In this document: positions 23,117 through 34,475 of the stretch, one piece after another
Layout of the letters: each line of letters begins with the position of its first letter
How positions within the stretch are numbered: position 1 is the first letter of the stretch
Assembly (NCBI RefSeq): GCF_963924675.1
Contig: NC_089234.1
Span: 57,206,909-57,270,908, forward strand
Length of the DNA: 64,000 nucleotides
DNA from: Phocoena phocoena
Taxonomy: Eukaryota > Chordata > Mammalia > Artiodactyla > Phocoenidae
Direction of reading: 5' to 3'
Made by a program: the position numbers and the translations under genes
The notes under the pieces: generated by a model
Database searches by the model: none
The model's input: only the letters and a program-made list of their open reading frames with translations
Told to the model about the DNA's origin: nothing

Positions 23117-24180
23117 TTTAACAGAAACTAGTCTATCCGTCTGTACAATATATTATCCACCATGTCCAGGATACAATAATCAATTACTAGACAACCTAAG
23201 GAATAGGTAAATATGACCCATGGTCAAGATAAAGTCAATAGACACTAACCCTGAGATGACCCAGATTGTGGAATTAACACAAAAGTACTTTATAGTAGCT
23301 ATAATAAACATGTCCAAGGTCTGAAGGGAAAAGATGGTTATAATGAATGAGCAGATGAATCAAAAGGGAATCTCATCACAGAAGTAAAATTTTTTAAAAA
23401 GTACCAAATGGAAACTAGACAGCACAATATTTAAAGTGAAAAAATATACTAGATGACCTTAGCAGAAGACTGGATATGGGGGAAAAACAGTCAGTGACCT
23501 TGAGTAGATCAACAGAGATTATCTAATCAGAAAAAGAGAGGAAAAAATATTTTACAAAACAATAAATAGAGACTCAGTGGCCTGTGAGACAATTTAAATG
23601 GTCTAACATACATGGAACTAGAGTCTCAGTAGTAGAAAAGAAAGAGGATAGGGCAGAAAAAGTATGAAGATCAATGATCAAAAAATGAATCCCCAAATTT
23701 AGTAAAAATAAACAATTTTTTAAAACTCATACAGATGCAAGAAAATTAGAGAGACCCATGCAGTTATAAGTTTAGAAAAAAACATACCTCCAAACATCAC
23801 TGTCAAACTTCTAAAAATAAAAGTTTTTTTTTATTTTTAGAGAAAATCTTGAAGGCAGAGAGAAAAATGATACATTATATACATATAGGGAAAGCATAGT
23901 TAAAAAGTCACAACTGACTTCCCATGAGAAGCAATGGAGGCACAGACAATGGAATGACCTCCGTAATCTGCTGAAACAACAAAAAATTCCATATTCAGTG
24001 AAAATATTCTTCAAAAATGAAAGCAAAATAAAGATAACTTTAGACAAACAGAAATAGAAAACTTGTTGCCAGGGACCCAAATAATCAAAAAAAGTTCAAA
24101 GAAATTCTTCACGCTGTAAAGAAACATTACCAGATGAAATTTCTCTTCTGTAAAAAGGAACGAAGAGCAGTGGAAATGAC
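22540..24180 (+). pseudogene. Decayed older LINE-1, 5' UTR to ORF1
   Basis: The order of recognisable blocks is that of a LINE-1 5' UTR and ORF1. 'ctagtaatggcaaaatagctta' is near 22548, and 'gagatgacccagattgtggaatta' is near 23250. The ORF1 C-terminal region runs from 23840 to 24115: 'ttgaaggcagagagaaaaatgatacat', 'cttcccatgagaagcaatgg', 'ttcttcaaaaatgaaagcaaaataaag', 'ttgccagggaccc', and 'ttcaaagaaattcttcacgctg'. Many stops and indels are present and no frame remains. It is an L1M-age copy lying next to the young one. Confidence 0.75.
23053..23114. repeat. (AT)n microsatellite
   Basis: About 31 uninterrupted AT units inside the old LINE-1. Self-complementary, so it can extrude as a cruciform and is a likely length-variable site. 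Confidence 0.97.
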
Positions 24181-24690
24181 GAACATGTGATCAAATATAT
24201 AGACTATATTTTCTTTTTGCAATTTCTTTCAACAATAGCTATATAAACACTGCAGTGTGGCAAGTATAATGTAAATGTATGTGAGGCATCAAAGCATTCA
24301 TATAATGTAAGTATATACTTGGCATGTTAGTATATCCTTAAATACTTGTTGAGTAACTGTTGTTGAATTGAGATCACCACCCTTGAACTAGATAAATACC
24401 CTAAGGAAACTTTTGGTCCTACTGTCCCAGGATGATAAGCAGTTATGGCTAATCTCTTATCCACTGATAAAAACAAGCTGCAAATAATCTCTAATATTAC
24501 ATCATCCAGAAACATCTTTGTTTGATTTGGACTGATATGTCAATACCTCCCAACATGCGATTGCAGTCCCAACTACAATAGCCAATATATCACAGGAGAT
24601 CAATTAACATTCTTGGTTACATAACAGACAGGAAGTCCATGATAATTCCATCTGTTTGGGATCTCTTTCTCTCTAATGACATATAGGTAA
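24181..24690. other. AT-rich sequence, possibly more old LINE-1
   Basis: Follows the decayed LINE-1 without a visible boundary. Nothing else recognised. Confidence 0.4.
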
Positions 24691-24900
24691 AAGTAAATTA
24701 TGGCACTTAAGGGCATGAGCTTTAATATCAAAACTAATTCTTTCTGGCTGTGTAACTTTTAGATGTGTGTCCTAGAGCAAGGCACTTCAGTTCTCTAAGC
24801 TTCTGTCTCCTCATCTGTAAAATGTGAAAAATAATAATTTTGTTGTTGGTATGATTAAATGAGAGGCCTCTAAAGTTCCTGGCACCTAAATGATACTAGG
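24691..24900 (+). repeat. MIR SINE, sense
   Basis: 'tctggctgtgtaacttttagatg', 'cttctgtctcctcatctgtaaaatgtg' and 'ggtatgattaaatgag' follow the MIR order from tRNA-like head through the core to the tail. Confidence 0.8.
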
Positions 24901-26812
24901 AGATTCTTGGTGAGATGACTTAATAATTAAAATGAAGTTTAAAAGTATAATCCTCAAAGCAGTTAAATGAGAGTGGACTCGATGATTCTACCTTGCATTC
25001 CTTTTTTTTTTTTTTTCTCAACACAATGAATGAATGAGTGCTTCTGCTAAGCCATCCAACTGAGAGCCCATAAAGTACACTCCCCAGTTAAAGAACAACC
25101 ATCATGGAATCACACTCCCTTGAACCCCTGTTCCCATCCTGCTGGCAGATCAAGATACCCTGACCACAAACTAGACCATTTCTTCATATAAGTTTCTCTT
25201 CCAAATGAGTGTGTCAACTCAAAAGCTAACGTAAGCACATGACTCACAGTAGTTCATATCCCACACTACCGCAGACTTATGAATGATGGGACTTCAGACA
25301 AGAGGCTACTGAAAAGCACCATCAGGACACATAGTTACAGAGTCTCTGGGAGGCTTCAAGTGCTAGCCATCAACTGTGTTGCAACCTAATCTCCCCAAAT
25401 ACTCGGCTTTTGGAACAAAGACCCAGAACCTGAAGACACAGGGTGCAACAACCAGCGTCCCTCATCACATGAACCATCCCTTATCAGATGATCCCCCAAG
25501 CATCACCACAAAACCAATGGGGCTTACCTCACTCATTACCAATAAATGTAAGCCAAGCAAGGTGTTTATAATCTCAGCTTCAGAAGTGAGTTGCTACTGG
25601 TTAATTACTGGTCACATGGCTTTCTACCTGCCCTTAACTTAAGTGGTTAACTAACGAGCCCATCATTACCAGCCCCACGAACATTAGAGGTTAAGCATAA
25701 GCTTGACTGTAAGCCATAAAAATGTGAGTAATTTGAAACATTATTGGTTATTACAAAAATATACGATAATAATTTCCTCTTTAATGAAAGGGAACATGTT
25801 GACAGTGGTCCCAAGCTCCTTGTTCAGGCTTTGGGAAAGAGATGAGAGCATGCTAAACAGCTCAGCCTCGGGATGGGTATCTGGGGTGAAGTGGTACAAA
25901 TGAATACTCACCACTTAGCAGGGTCATAAAAATGCAGGCACATCACTGAATTTCTAGGATAAATACTGAGTCTACGGGCTCCTCTCCTGAAGGGTCTGCA
26001 GGTCGCCAGGCAGGTTATATATGTCAAAGGAGTCAGAGGCGTGAACAAAAAGGAGACCAGAAAGCCCCCTTCCCGTTCACAGTACTGCGTGGTAAAATGA
26101 GGGCTTGCCCAAGTAAATCCTAGACACTGGGGTTAAAAACACATACAAAATGCATAAGACGTGAAATCATAATACGGACTGCAGAGGTGTAACAATCTGT
26201 TTTGCACCTCCCAACCGCACATATGTGACACGGAGAAAGTAGAATGTGAGCAGGAAGCCTAGGAATAGTTGGTGAGATTCAATAAAAAAATGAATATTAT
26301 CACTGAGCAGCAAGAGAAGACGAGTCCTGTTTCTTAAGAAATGGACAGAAGGCCTGTCTGCTGAGGGCAGGCTATTGTCCATGCGGCATGATTGTCATAA
26401 GGCGCCATCTTTGCAAGTGGTTTGTGGTCTATGCAGCTGCCCCGGAGGGCTTCCTGAAACTACCAGATCCCAGGATACTCTCCGATCCAGCTGGCTGGCT
26501 CTCAGAAGTAGGTCCTTGCTCTCAAAGTCCAATCAAGGAAAAGCATCCCAAGGCCAATCAAGGCTCAGCTCTGACCAAGAGGTTTTGACACAAGCAAGGA
26601 ACCAGGGTGGCATCATGCCAATGAGATGTTGGCATCTTTCCTAAACCCTGCAAGCAGGTGAGAGAACTCCTGGGAGAGCAAACCGTGGTGCCAACAGCAC
26701 TAGCTAAGAAGCTTCAGGAAAGCAAAGTGGCGATAAAAGCTTTACAGCCACCCCTCCTTACGCTGAGTGTTCTCTTTCTAAATTAAAAGTCGTTCTCCAT
26801 TTTTAAGAGCCC
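24901..26812. other. Unique sequence, nothing recognised
   Basis: T run at 25003-25017. No repeat family or exon could be supported. Open frames are short (up to 89 codons) and lack splice context. Confidence 0.5.
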
Positions 26813-26895
26813 CAACAATAACACTTTATAGAGCACTCTTTTTTCACAGAGCACTTTACGGTCATTAGTTATTTAATCCTCAGAGGTGTCTCAGG
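26813..26895 (-). repeat. MIR fragment, antisense
   Basis: 'gagcactttacggtcattagttatttaatcctcagaggtgtc' matches the reverse complement of the MIR 3' part (gcgctttac...atttaatcctcac...). Confidence 0.6.
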
Positions 26896-27368
26896 AGGCC
26901 AACGGGCAACGGAGTCGCCTGCTCCCCTTTCCCTGTGCAGAAGGGTGGGAGCTGGCCACAGACTGGATGGGCTGACTGCTGGTGGCCGAGCTCCCAACAC
27001 AGGGGTGAAGGGCTCAGGCTGAACCATAAGGCAGCTGGTTTGCATTTGCTGGGATTATTCACATTCGCAGAACAATTTTTCTAAAAACACTGTCAAACCA
27101 TTTTCACCAGTGGAACTACTCTGTGCCTCCTGCTTGCCCTTAGCAGACACCAAAGCTAGCTGTTCAGAGTGGTAAAGGTCTTACTGCAACCTTCAAGTTA
27201 ACAGTCCCTCCAAAATGTGTCTGTGGCCTGGAAAGGCAGGCAGATATCACCAGTCCACTCAGATATAACAAACCCACTCAGTAAAATAGCTACACAACAG
27301 TAACTCGGTGTTTCACTGACGCATTTCTATATATCAGACCAAATTCGAGACAAACAAAAGCCCCTTCC
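26896..27368. other. Unique sequence, nothing recognised
   Basis: No feature recognised between the MIR fragment and the CA repeat. Confidence 0.5.
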
Positions 27369-27378
27369 ACACACACAC

Positions 27379-27420
<42 letters not shown>
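27369..27420. repeat. (CA)n microsatellite with one interruption
   Basis: CA dinucleotides interrupted once by CG near 27383. Confidence 0.97.
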
Positions 27421-27422
<2 letters not shown>

Positions 27423-27449
27423 CAAACTTGCCTGGCTCTTCCCTGTAAT

Positions 27450-27870
27450 TTTTCATTGAATTAACATTTATGGAGCATCTACTATGTACAAGACACTGCT
27501 GTGCACTACAAGGGACAAGACGCCAACTCCATGTGGCTCCTGCACTTAAGGATCCCACGGGCAAGGGGTGGAGGTGAGATGAACACACCATGAGCTACTA
27601 TTATAAGACGGAGAGTGCAAGTGTCAAACTGGAGGAAGGAGGAAATGCTGCGTAGGAACTCTGCGTACCGATGCTCATTTTCAGTTGGTGGAAACAGAAT
27701 GGCTTCCTGGGAAGTGTGCTCTCTCAGCTGGGCCTTGGGAAATAAGCAGGAACTAGACATGTGGGGCCCAAGGCATCTCAGGGCTGCCCAGACAGCATGA
27801 GCCTGGGCAGAGAGACAAGACTGGGTGGAGGTGTCAAGGCAAAACATTCCGGTCCATGGTCTGGTGTGTG
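27450..27870 (-). repeat. L2, antisense
   Basis: 'acatttatggagcatctactatgtacaagacactgctgtgcacta' is the reverse complement of the L2 3' end. The following 'gggccttgggaaataagcagg' and 'cattccggtc' region fits L2 sequence further upstream. Confidence 0.75.
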
Positions 27871-27904
27871 AGGAGAGCAGACCACCCTAGTTAAGGGAGC
27901 CCCC

Positions 27905-28112
27905 TCCCACTCCAAGCCACTTTCTATCCCCATAGCTCTTTGTGTGTTCTCTACAGTTTACATCAGAAATTGCCCCTATTTGTTTACATTCCATCACCAC
28001 CATCCCCGCCACTAGGAATGTAAACTCCGTCTTAGTCCACTGTACAGCCAGAACACTGCTTGGCGCTAAGTTACACACTCAATAAACATTTGTAGAATTA
28101 ATGACCTAATTA
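27905..28112 (+). repeat. L2 3' end, sense
   Basis: 'ctaggaatgtaaactccgtcttag', 'gaacactgcttggcgctaag' and 'cactcaataaacatttgtagaattaatga' follow the L2 3' consensus order. Together with 27450-27870 it forms a convergent L2 pair. Confidence 0.85.
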
Positions 28113-29090
28113 ATGATGGTGTCATGGAATCCTAGAAATGTACCCTAGACCCAATTTTAGTTCCAGAAAACACAGGGTTCTCTTTATTCAAACCCTTGCT
28201 CTCTGTCGGTCTGATTTTGGTGGGGTTGACCTCATCTTTCTTCTGCTCCAGGTACATGTTGATAGACGTACGTTATAGTGTCCTATCAGAGACCAAATGC
28301 TCTGAGGTCCCCAGGGATGTCTCTTCTCCCAGTGGAGGCCACAGGGCTGGGAAGCATGCAGAAAGCTGATGTAGCCCAAGGGCCAAACATCACGTTGCCC
28401 TGCCCAGCCCAAAGTCGAGATCTGACCTATGGAATGAGCCTGAGAGTAACTACTGCTCTACACTCAGTGTAGAGCCAAGGTGACGGAGTAGAGGGCGGGT
28501 GCTAAGGGATGCCAAGAACAAGCGCTCGCCTCTGGGAAGAAACAAAGTGAAGCGTGACCGTCGCAGATTTTATCAACACTATCCCTTCCCCATGGGCCCA
28601 AATTTTCCACAGTGAGAACTCAGGGGAGATTCTAAGGAAGGAAGTCGATATTCAAATAAGATGAGCACAGATCTTTAGAAGGCCTTCACAATAAACATGA
28701 AGAACAGGAGGCTAGCCCCACAAAACACAGAGCTTGAGATGTCTTTTCTTCCCTGGAGATCATCTCTCCAAGGATCTTTAGGACATACGTTAACCACAAA
28801 TAAGGGTGGGGAGAACCAAACAGCAACCAAGTCCATTACGTGCGGGATGTGGGCCCCCCAACTTGCTGTTCCGTGAAATCTAGAGTGGAAAACTACATCT
28901 TTCCAGGAGTCAAACTCAGACGCGTTCACTCCAGCTCTTTGTGTGTAAGGCAGAGGCTGGTCACATACTCATATCTGGCATCCACACCTGACCAGAGACT
29001 TTAATAACTGGAAGGAACTACTTCCACGAAATATGTTTTTAGGACCACAAGGATAATTGAGACAGAATGCTAAGCCGACGTGATTTTGGG
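28113..29090. other. Unique sequence, nothing recognised
   Basis: A CpG-containing patch at 28480-28570 stands out slightly. No repeat, RNA gene or exon is supported. Confidence 0.45.
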
Positions 29091-31470
29091 GGGATCCAGC
29101 TAAAAAGCCTAATCATGGCTAATTCACAGTTTGCGGCCACCCTGGGATTTCATGCAGAGCGCTGGTTTCACTAAGGTAATTGGTGCTACTGAAACAAGCC
29201 AGTGCTTTGCAGTTTGCTGATTCCCTCCTCGCCTCTGGGCATGTAGAGGATCAATATTTGTTAGGATTGCTTCTTGTTCCAACAATGTAAGATTTACAAT
29301 ACTAGCTGGGATTCTCACTTTGTCTTCCCACAACTCATCAGTGGAACCCAATTACTAACCTCAGACAAACAACATTAACATGAGCCTCTATGCTGCTTTA
29401 TTGTGCTTCATCCAAGTCTCATTTCAGGGTCTTCAGGCAGTGCCACTATAACAGATACTACACTTTAAAGTGTGCTCCAAGGAATAAATTCTCAGTCTTT
29501 CATTACTCGTACCTTGATTTACTTCATATCATCTTGCCGCTATAGACAAAGATAACACACTGTAAATTACAGCCATCCTGTCTCGTAGTTTCAGAGGTAG
29601 GGGGAAGGCAGGGAGTGAGGCTTTCTTTGCCTTCACAATTAGCAGTGGACCCGGCGCAATGGCTCCCACAATGCCCACAATTAGCTGGTGTTTATTAGAA
29701 CCATTTGCAAAGTGCCGTTGGGGCACAAATCCCTTCCCCCACGCTCAACCCTCCCTTTCTGCCAGAGAGCCCATTAAATTAGAAAAACTTCAAAGCAAAA
29801 TGAAAATATGGTTTCAACCGTTCTGTATCGCATCCTCTCGCAGGCTATCAGCTCCCGTACAACAGTTCAGGAAGTAACTCGGCAAATTTATTTAGGAAAG
29901 AAACCCTTCCAGTAATCAAGGTCCTGTTACTAAATGGCTCCACGGTTCCCAAACCGAGTGTAATTCTAAGCTGTTCCCTCTTTTCTCCACCCCAAACTGT
30001 GGTCTGAATAAGAGCCATCTAGCTTTGCCTTGAATTTCAACTAACAAGAGAGCCTGGGTAAGGAGAGACCTAAGGAAACAGTCATTGGAAAAAGTCCTTG
30101 AAGTTAGCTGTAGCAGTACCCCCTTATTTGTCCTACAATTTCCTCCATCCTCTATCCTATTACAGTAGCTGATAACTAAGAACATTAGTTTTATGCGACT
30201 TGTCAAGCTCAAATGAAAAGAGAGCTAACTTTAATGACACTGCAATTAATCGCCCCAATAGACAGACAGCTAAAAGACAAGATATTGACTTCATTAAGGA
30301 TAATGTATTATGTCATTAAGTTGGTAGGGTCACCTTGTGTATCATACATGCCTGCTAATATATTGGCATTTTCCTCAAATAAGATAAATTCAGATATGAG
30401 TGATAAAGCTGATTAGAAAATGTTTAATCTAAAGAGGCTACTTTCCTTATACTTACACTCTGCAGCCCCAGGTAGACGCGACGTCGTAAGAAACCATTAT
30501 AGACCCACGATTATCTCACCTACCGGATCCAAGTCATTTATAACCTGGTCCTTCACTCCTTCATTTCTACAGTTTAAAGGGTGTCTTAACTGATGGAAGT
30601 TGGAGAGCTTTTCGCAACTTGACGGTTCATATGCTTGAGTTGGTGGAGTGTTGTTTTTAAACCCAGCACCTGTTTTACTTGGAAACTTTGCACGCCCAGA
30701 CAATTCAAATGAAAACAGCCATGGGCTCTTGGTGACATGGGGCTCGGGGTTAACCTTGTCAGGGCAAGCCTCCACAACTGTTCTGTTAAGAAGAGGAACT
30801 GTGATACGATGCAGCTCCAAAATGCATCACTCTTTTTAATGAGATAGCTTCTCTTCGAGGCTTATCTAAAGGGAGCTGGTCAGCTTAAATAAAATAATTT
30901 TTCATTTAGAGAGGAGTATTCACAAATTAAGATACATTTGCCTAAGCTTTTCCTGGCACTTCACTTCACATAAATAAGATTGAAAAAAAAATTATCTCTC
31001 TTTAATGAAGTCAGCAAAAAACGTAATCATAGTTCAAATGTTTTCTGAAGTTAAAGAATTCCCATGGAGAATATTTTGCCATTCTCTGAATCGGTAACTG
31101 GTTCCATGACACTTATTTTGAGGGTGTTAAGACTCCCTCCCCCTGCCCCCTGAAGCCCTTAAGTATTATAGGCTTTACCCAGTAAACAGAATGATGATTT
31201 TATAACATTTCATTTAATCCAAGTAAAATTCTTGTTTGTAACTGTGGGAGGTTAGTCCATAAACAATAGTTGGAGGAGAACAAACCAAAATAAAGATTAT
31301 ACTGCAATGTTAATTCCTACATAAAATACTGAAATGGGGGCCTGGGCGAATACAAACTACTTATGTGTGGACATACATGTTAGATGTAGGCTTGTATGTA
31401 TATACAAATAGACACAAAACGAGACTCACACACAGACCACGTCTGGATATAATACTGAATCCTCAGATCC
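29091..31470. promoter_or_regulatory. Repeat-free block, candidate developmental regulatory DNA
   Basis: About 2.4 kb with no recognisable interspersed repeat, unusual against the rest of the window. It holds many ATTA cores, for example around 29640, 29680, 29770 and especially 30180-30420 ('ctttaatgacactgcaattaatcgcc', 'tcattaaggataatg', 'gtcattaag'). CpGs persist in AT-rich context (29650, 30240, 30475-30490). Such long repeat exclusion is typical of clustered conserved enhancers of developmental genes. Function is inferred from composition only. Confidence 0.35.
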
Positions 31471-31645
31471 TACCAGGAAAGGATCACAGTGGCTACACCC
31501 AACCCCTCCGAATTTCCCCATTTCAAAGATGAGCATGTTGAGTGCTGGGGAAGGGAGGCGATGTCTCCACATTCACACAGGGAATTAGCAGGAAACTACC
31601 ACCCGGGCTGGATGATTCCCAGGCCACAGGTCTTTCCTCCACACC
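31471..31645 (-). repeat. MIR fragment, antisense
   Basis: 'cccatttcaaagatgagcatgttgag...cattcacacagggaattagcaggaaactaccacccggg' follows the antisense MIR order. Confidence 0.55.
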
Positions 31646-32700
31646 ACTTCCCTCCCCACACATGCATACACATTTTTAAATCAACTTTCCACCTCCACAG
31701 ATAGAACTTTCTGGAGTGTGTCTTTCTTATTGGAGTATAAAAATACAGAACTCAGCACACTGGCTGCCTTATAAACAAAGAAGATAAAAACCCAGGAGAT
31801 ACCCTACCCATCTTAACCAGGCAGATGACCTAAACCTCATCACCTTCTCACTTATAATCAGTCCTTTAAACAAAATTAAATTAAAATAAAGGAGGCGATA
31901 CTCCAGGGTCCAGAGCAAAACATCTGATGTGACGTTCCCCCCTCCAGCATCGCGAGCACACCCAGCCCACATTTTGCCTTTCTGCTGCTGCTACCGACAT
32001 TAAAATCGCTTGCTTGACTTTCCAAACCTCGGAGAAGAGGGCAGGATGGACGGCAGCGGGAAGCATCTCAGTGGCCTGTGGACGGATCCCTTCCCAGTGG
32101 TGTGAAGAGGCCTTCCTGCCACTCTCTCTCCAAACTCACCACTAATTACCAACACCTGCAGCCCTTCATGCCAAGCCATCCCTTTTAACCCGAACCCTCA
32201 TCTTTTCTATTATTTCCATTAAGGCTGTCAAAACCAGAAGTTTGGGAACCTTTCTCTGTGACCTTGGCATTTCTTTGCAAGCTTAAAGTATTGGCATTTT
32301 TTTCTCTGACTGCATCTCTTCTCATTTGTCATGATTATTGCTGAATTTTTCAACTGTCATTCCCAAACGTAAATCAATGGTTGTCTACTTCCCCTTTGTC
32401 ATATCTGCACAGCAAACAGCCTTTCCCTTCTAAATGAAGCTTCCTCCCTTTCCATCCATTAAAAGGGGCCTGTCTGCAGGAGAAGTCAATCCTTTGTTAG
32501 GTCATTGCATTTATCACGCTTCCAATCAGTGCCTGACACACTTATTCAGCCAGGTCTTCAACCACACAATCATTGTTCATCTGAGGGCTGTGCTGTAATT
32601 TATTTATGCATGGGGTTTTCACTATCCATCTTGGGCAGTTTCAAATTTTTCACCCCTGCCCTTCTCTTCCTCAGGACCCCCAGTGCTTAGAGGGAATTTG
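31646..32700. promoter_or_regulatory. Repeat-poor AT-rich stretch, possible regulatory DNA
   Basis: No interspersed repeat recognised. 32120-32640 is rich in pyrimidine and ATTA-type motifs, with 'cctttgttaggtcattg' near 32493 and 'tgtaatttatttatgcatgggg' near 32594. Composition only. Confidence 0.3.
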
Positions 32701-33221
32701 GTAGGGGGCAGGGGAGGGGTAGAAAGAGAAAGAACAAGGAGCTTTGTTTCTGTGGGAGTGGCTGCAACCAAGTTCCCTTCTCTGTGAGAAACTGAGAGCA
32801 AACCAAGAGAGACATTGGATCGGGGTCTGGAGACCCAGTCACAGAGCACCACTTAAGCCAGGTGACCCTCTAGCCATGAAAAGTACCCACGAGGGACAAT
32901 CCCAGGATGTACTAAATGAGAGTAAAGGCCCATCACGTTCAGTAAGGCCTCTCTATAAGAATATTGACTCCAATTGTCATACAGGACACTCTTAAAGAGG
33001 AGAACTGTTCTAAAAGGGAAAGGGAGCAGCCCACTTTCTAAGAATTCACCCCTCCTCCAGGTAGCTGCTTGGCTGGAAACAAGCCAGTATGTGTTGCCAG
33101 GAAATTCCCGGGTGAACATGGGTCAGATCCCAACACCATTAGTGGGCGCTGACGGAGGCCCCCAGAGCACTGGCCAACAGTCCCAGGCCCCGGCACCCTG
33201 GAAAGGTTTCTCCGCTCTTGG
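32701..33221. other. Unique sequence, nothing recognised
   Basis: No repeat family or exon could be supported. Confidence 0.45.
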
Positions 33222-33330
33222 ACCCACAAACATACATTTTACAGAGGTAGAAATTAAGGCCCATTACTGTTCCATAGCTTGCCTGAGGCCACAGAACTAA
33301 CCAAGAGGACTGCGGTTCTTGGTCCTTCCA
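33222..33330 (-). repeat. MIR fragment, antisense
   Basis: 'acattttacagaggtagaaattaaggc' and 'cttgcctgaggccacagaactaa' match the antisense MIR core. Confidence 0.65.
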
Positions 33331-34355
33331 TCACTAACTCTACTGGGAAGCCTGAGAATGTTCCTGATGTACTTATGGTTGATATGGTTCTCAGGGCTTC
33401 TGTTCACAGCTGCGCAGTCTGTTACCTGCACAGCTGGACACAGCAACCCTATATATGTACGAGGAGACAGCAAGGGGGGAAGCAGATCTTCTACAACAAC
33501 CCGTTTACAGGCAAAAGCTTCTCTAGGCTAAGCCCATACAACAGGGTACAACGACAGGAACCTACCAAGATGTCCCCAGCAAGACTATAAAGGCACCAAA
33601 AAGTACCAAAACCACCACATTCTCCTCATCTCGCCGAACGCCTTCCCACCCATCTCACCAATCCTCCGCACAACTTGTAACGCCATTTCTGTGTAGTGAT
33701 AGTGGGCCCAAGCTCTGTTCTAGAGATGCACGACCAGAAAAGAAATATTGCTTAATCTACATCATGGCCCCAGGGCATCTTACAGGAGCCAACAGTGCAC
33801 TCTGGAACTTCTATGACCTCATTTACTACGTCAGGAAACAGCCACTGGCTGGATCCACTGCTCTTAACAAAGACTGAGTCTTATTTCATTTTCATGCAAA
33901 CACTACAATGCAGCCATCATGATAACTGAAATATGTGCTTGCTCTCAAGGTCCCCATCCAAGTATGGCTGTTAAGTATTCAAAGCAAGTCTTGAGCAATT
34001 TCCCTATTAGTGATGCATCAGAGCTGATTTCCACGGTTGAACGTGGAGTGACAGGTTGAGAGATGAAGAGAGTCTGGTGAATCTCATTGACCGATCTCCT
34101 ACAGCATCCTCCTAGGACATCCCAGTAGCCTGACTATCCTCTGAGCCCGATCACTTGGCTTGAAGGTGATGAGGCAGGATGGTGACAGCTGAGATAAGGT
34201 TCCCGTCCACAACTTCCTTCATTACAGACCCACTGCCAGAAATGATAGTGTCTGGAAAGCCATGTGTTGAAAGCACCCGTGATTATTTCAGAAAGGGCTA
34301 GGATGAGAGTATCTGTGAGCATGCTGAGTCATTTGAAAAGAAGTCTAGGTCTGGA
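33331..34355. other. Unique sequence, nothing recognised
   Basis: No feature recognised. Confidence 0.45.
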
Positions 34356-34475
34356 TAATTCCATAGAATTAATACCGATTAATTAGTATTAATTAGTTGG
34401 TTAAAACAAAGCAAATTAATTAGCATTAATTAATTAGAATTAATCAGTATTAATTCCATAGAATTAATACTGATT
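34356..34475. repeat. ATTA-rich repeat cluster with a perfect 15-bp hairpin
   Basis: A 25-base word beginning TAATTCCATAGAATTAATAC occurs at 34356-34380 and 34451-34475 with one difference. The second copy completes a perfect inverted repeat: AATCAGTATTAATTC at 34442-34456, loop CATA, GAATTAATACTGATT at 34461-34475. Between the copies lie repeated 'agtattaatta' and 'ttaattaattag' words, giving a dense run of ATTA sites. Confidence 0.85.
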
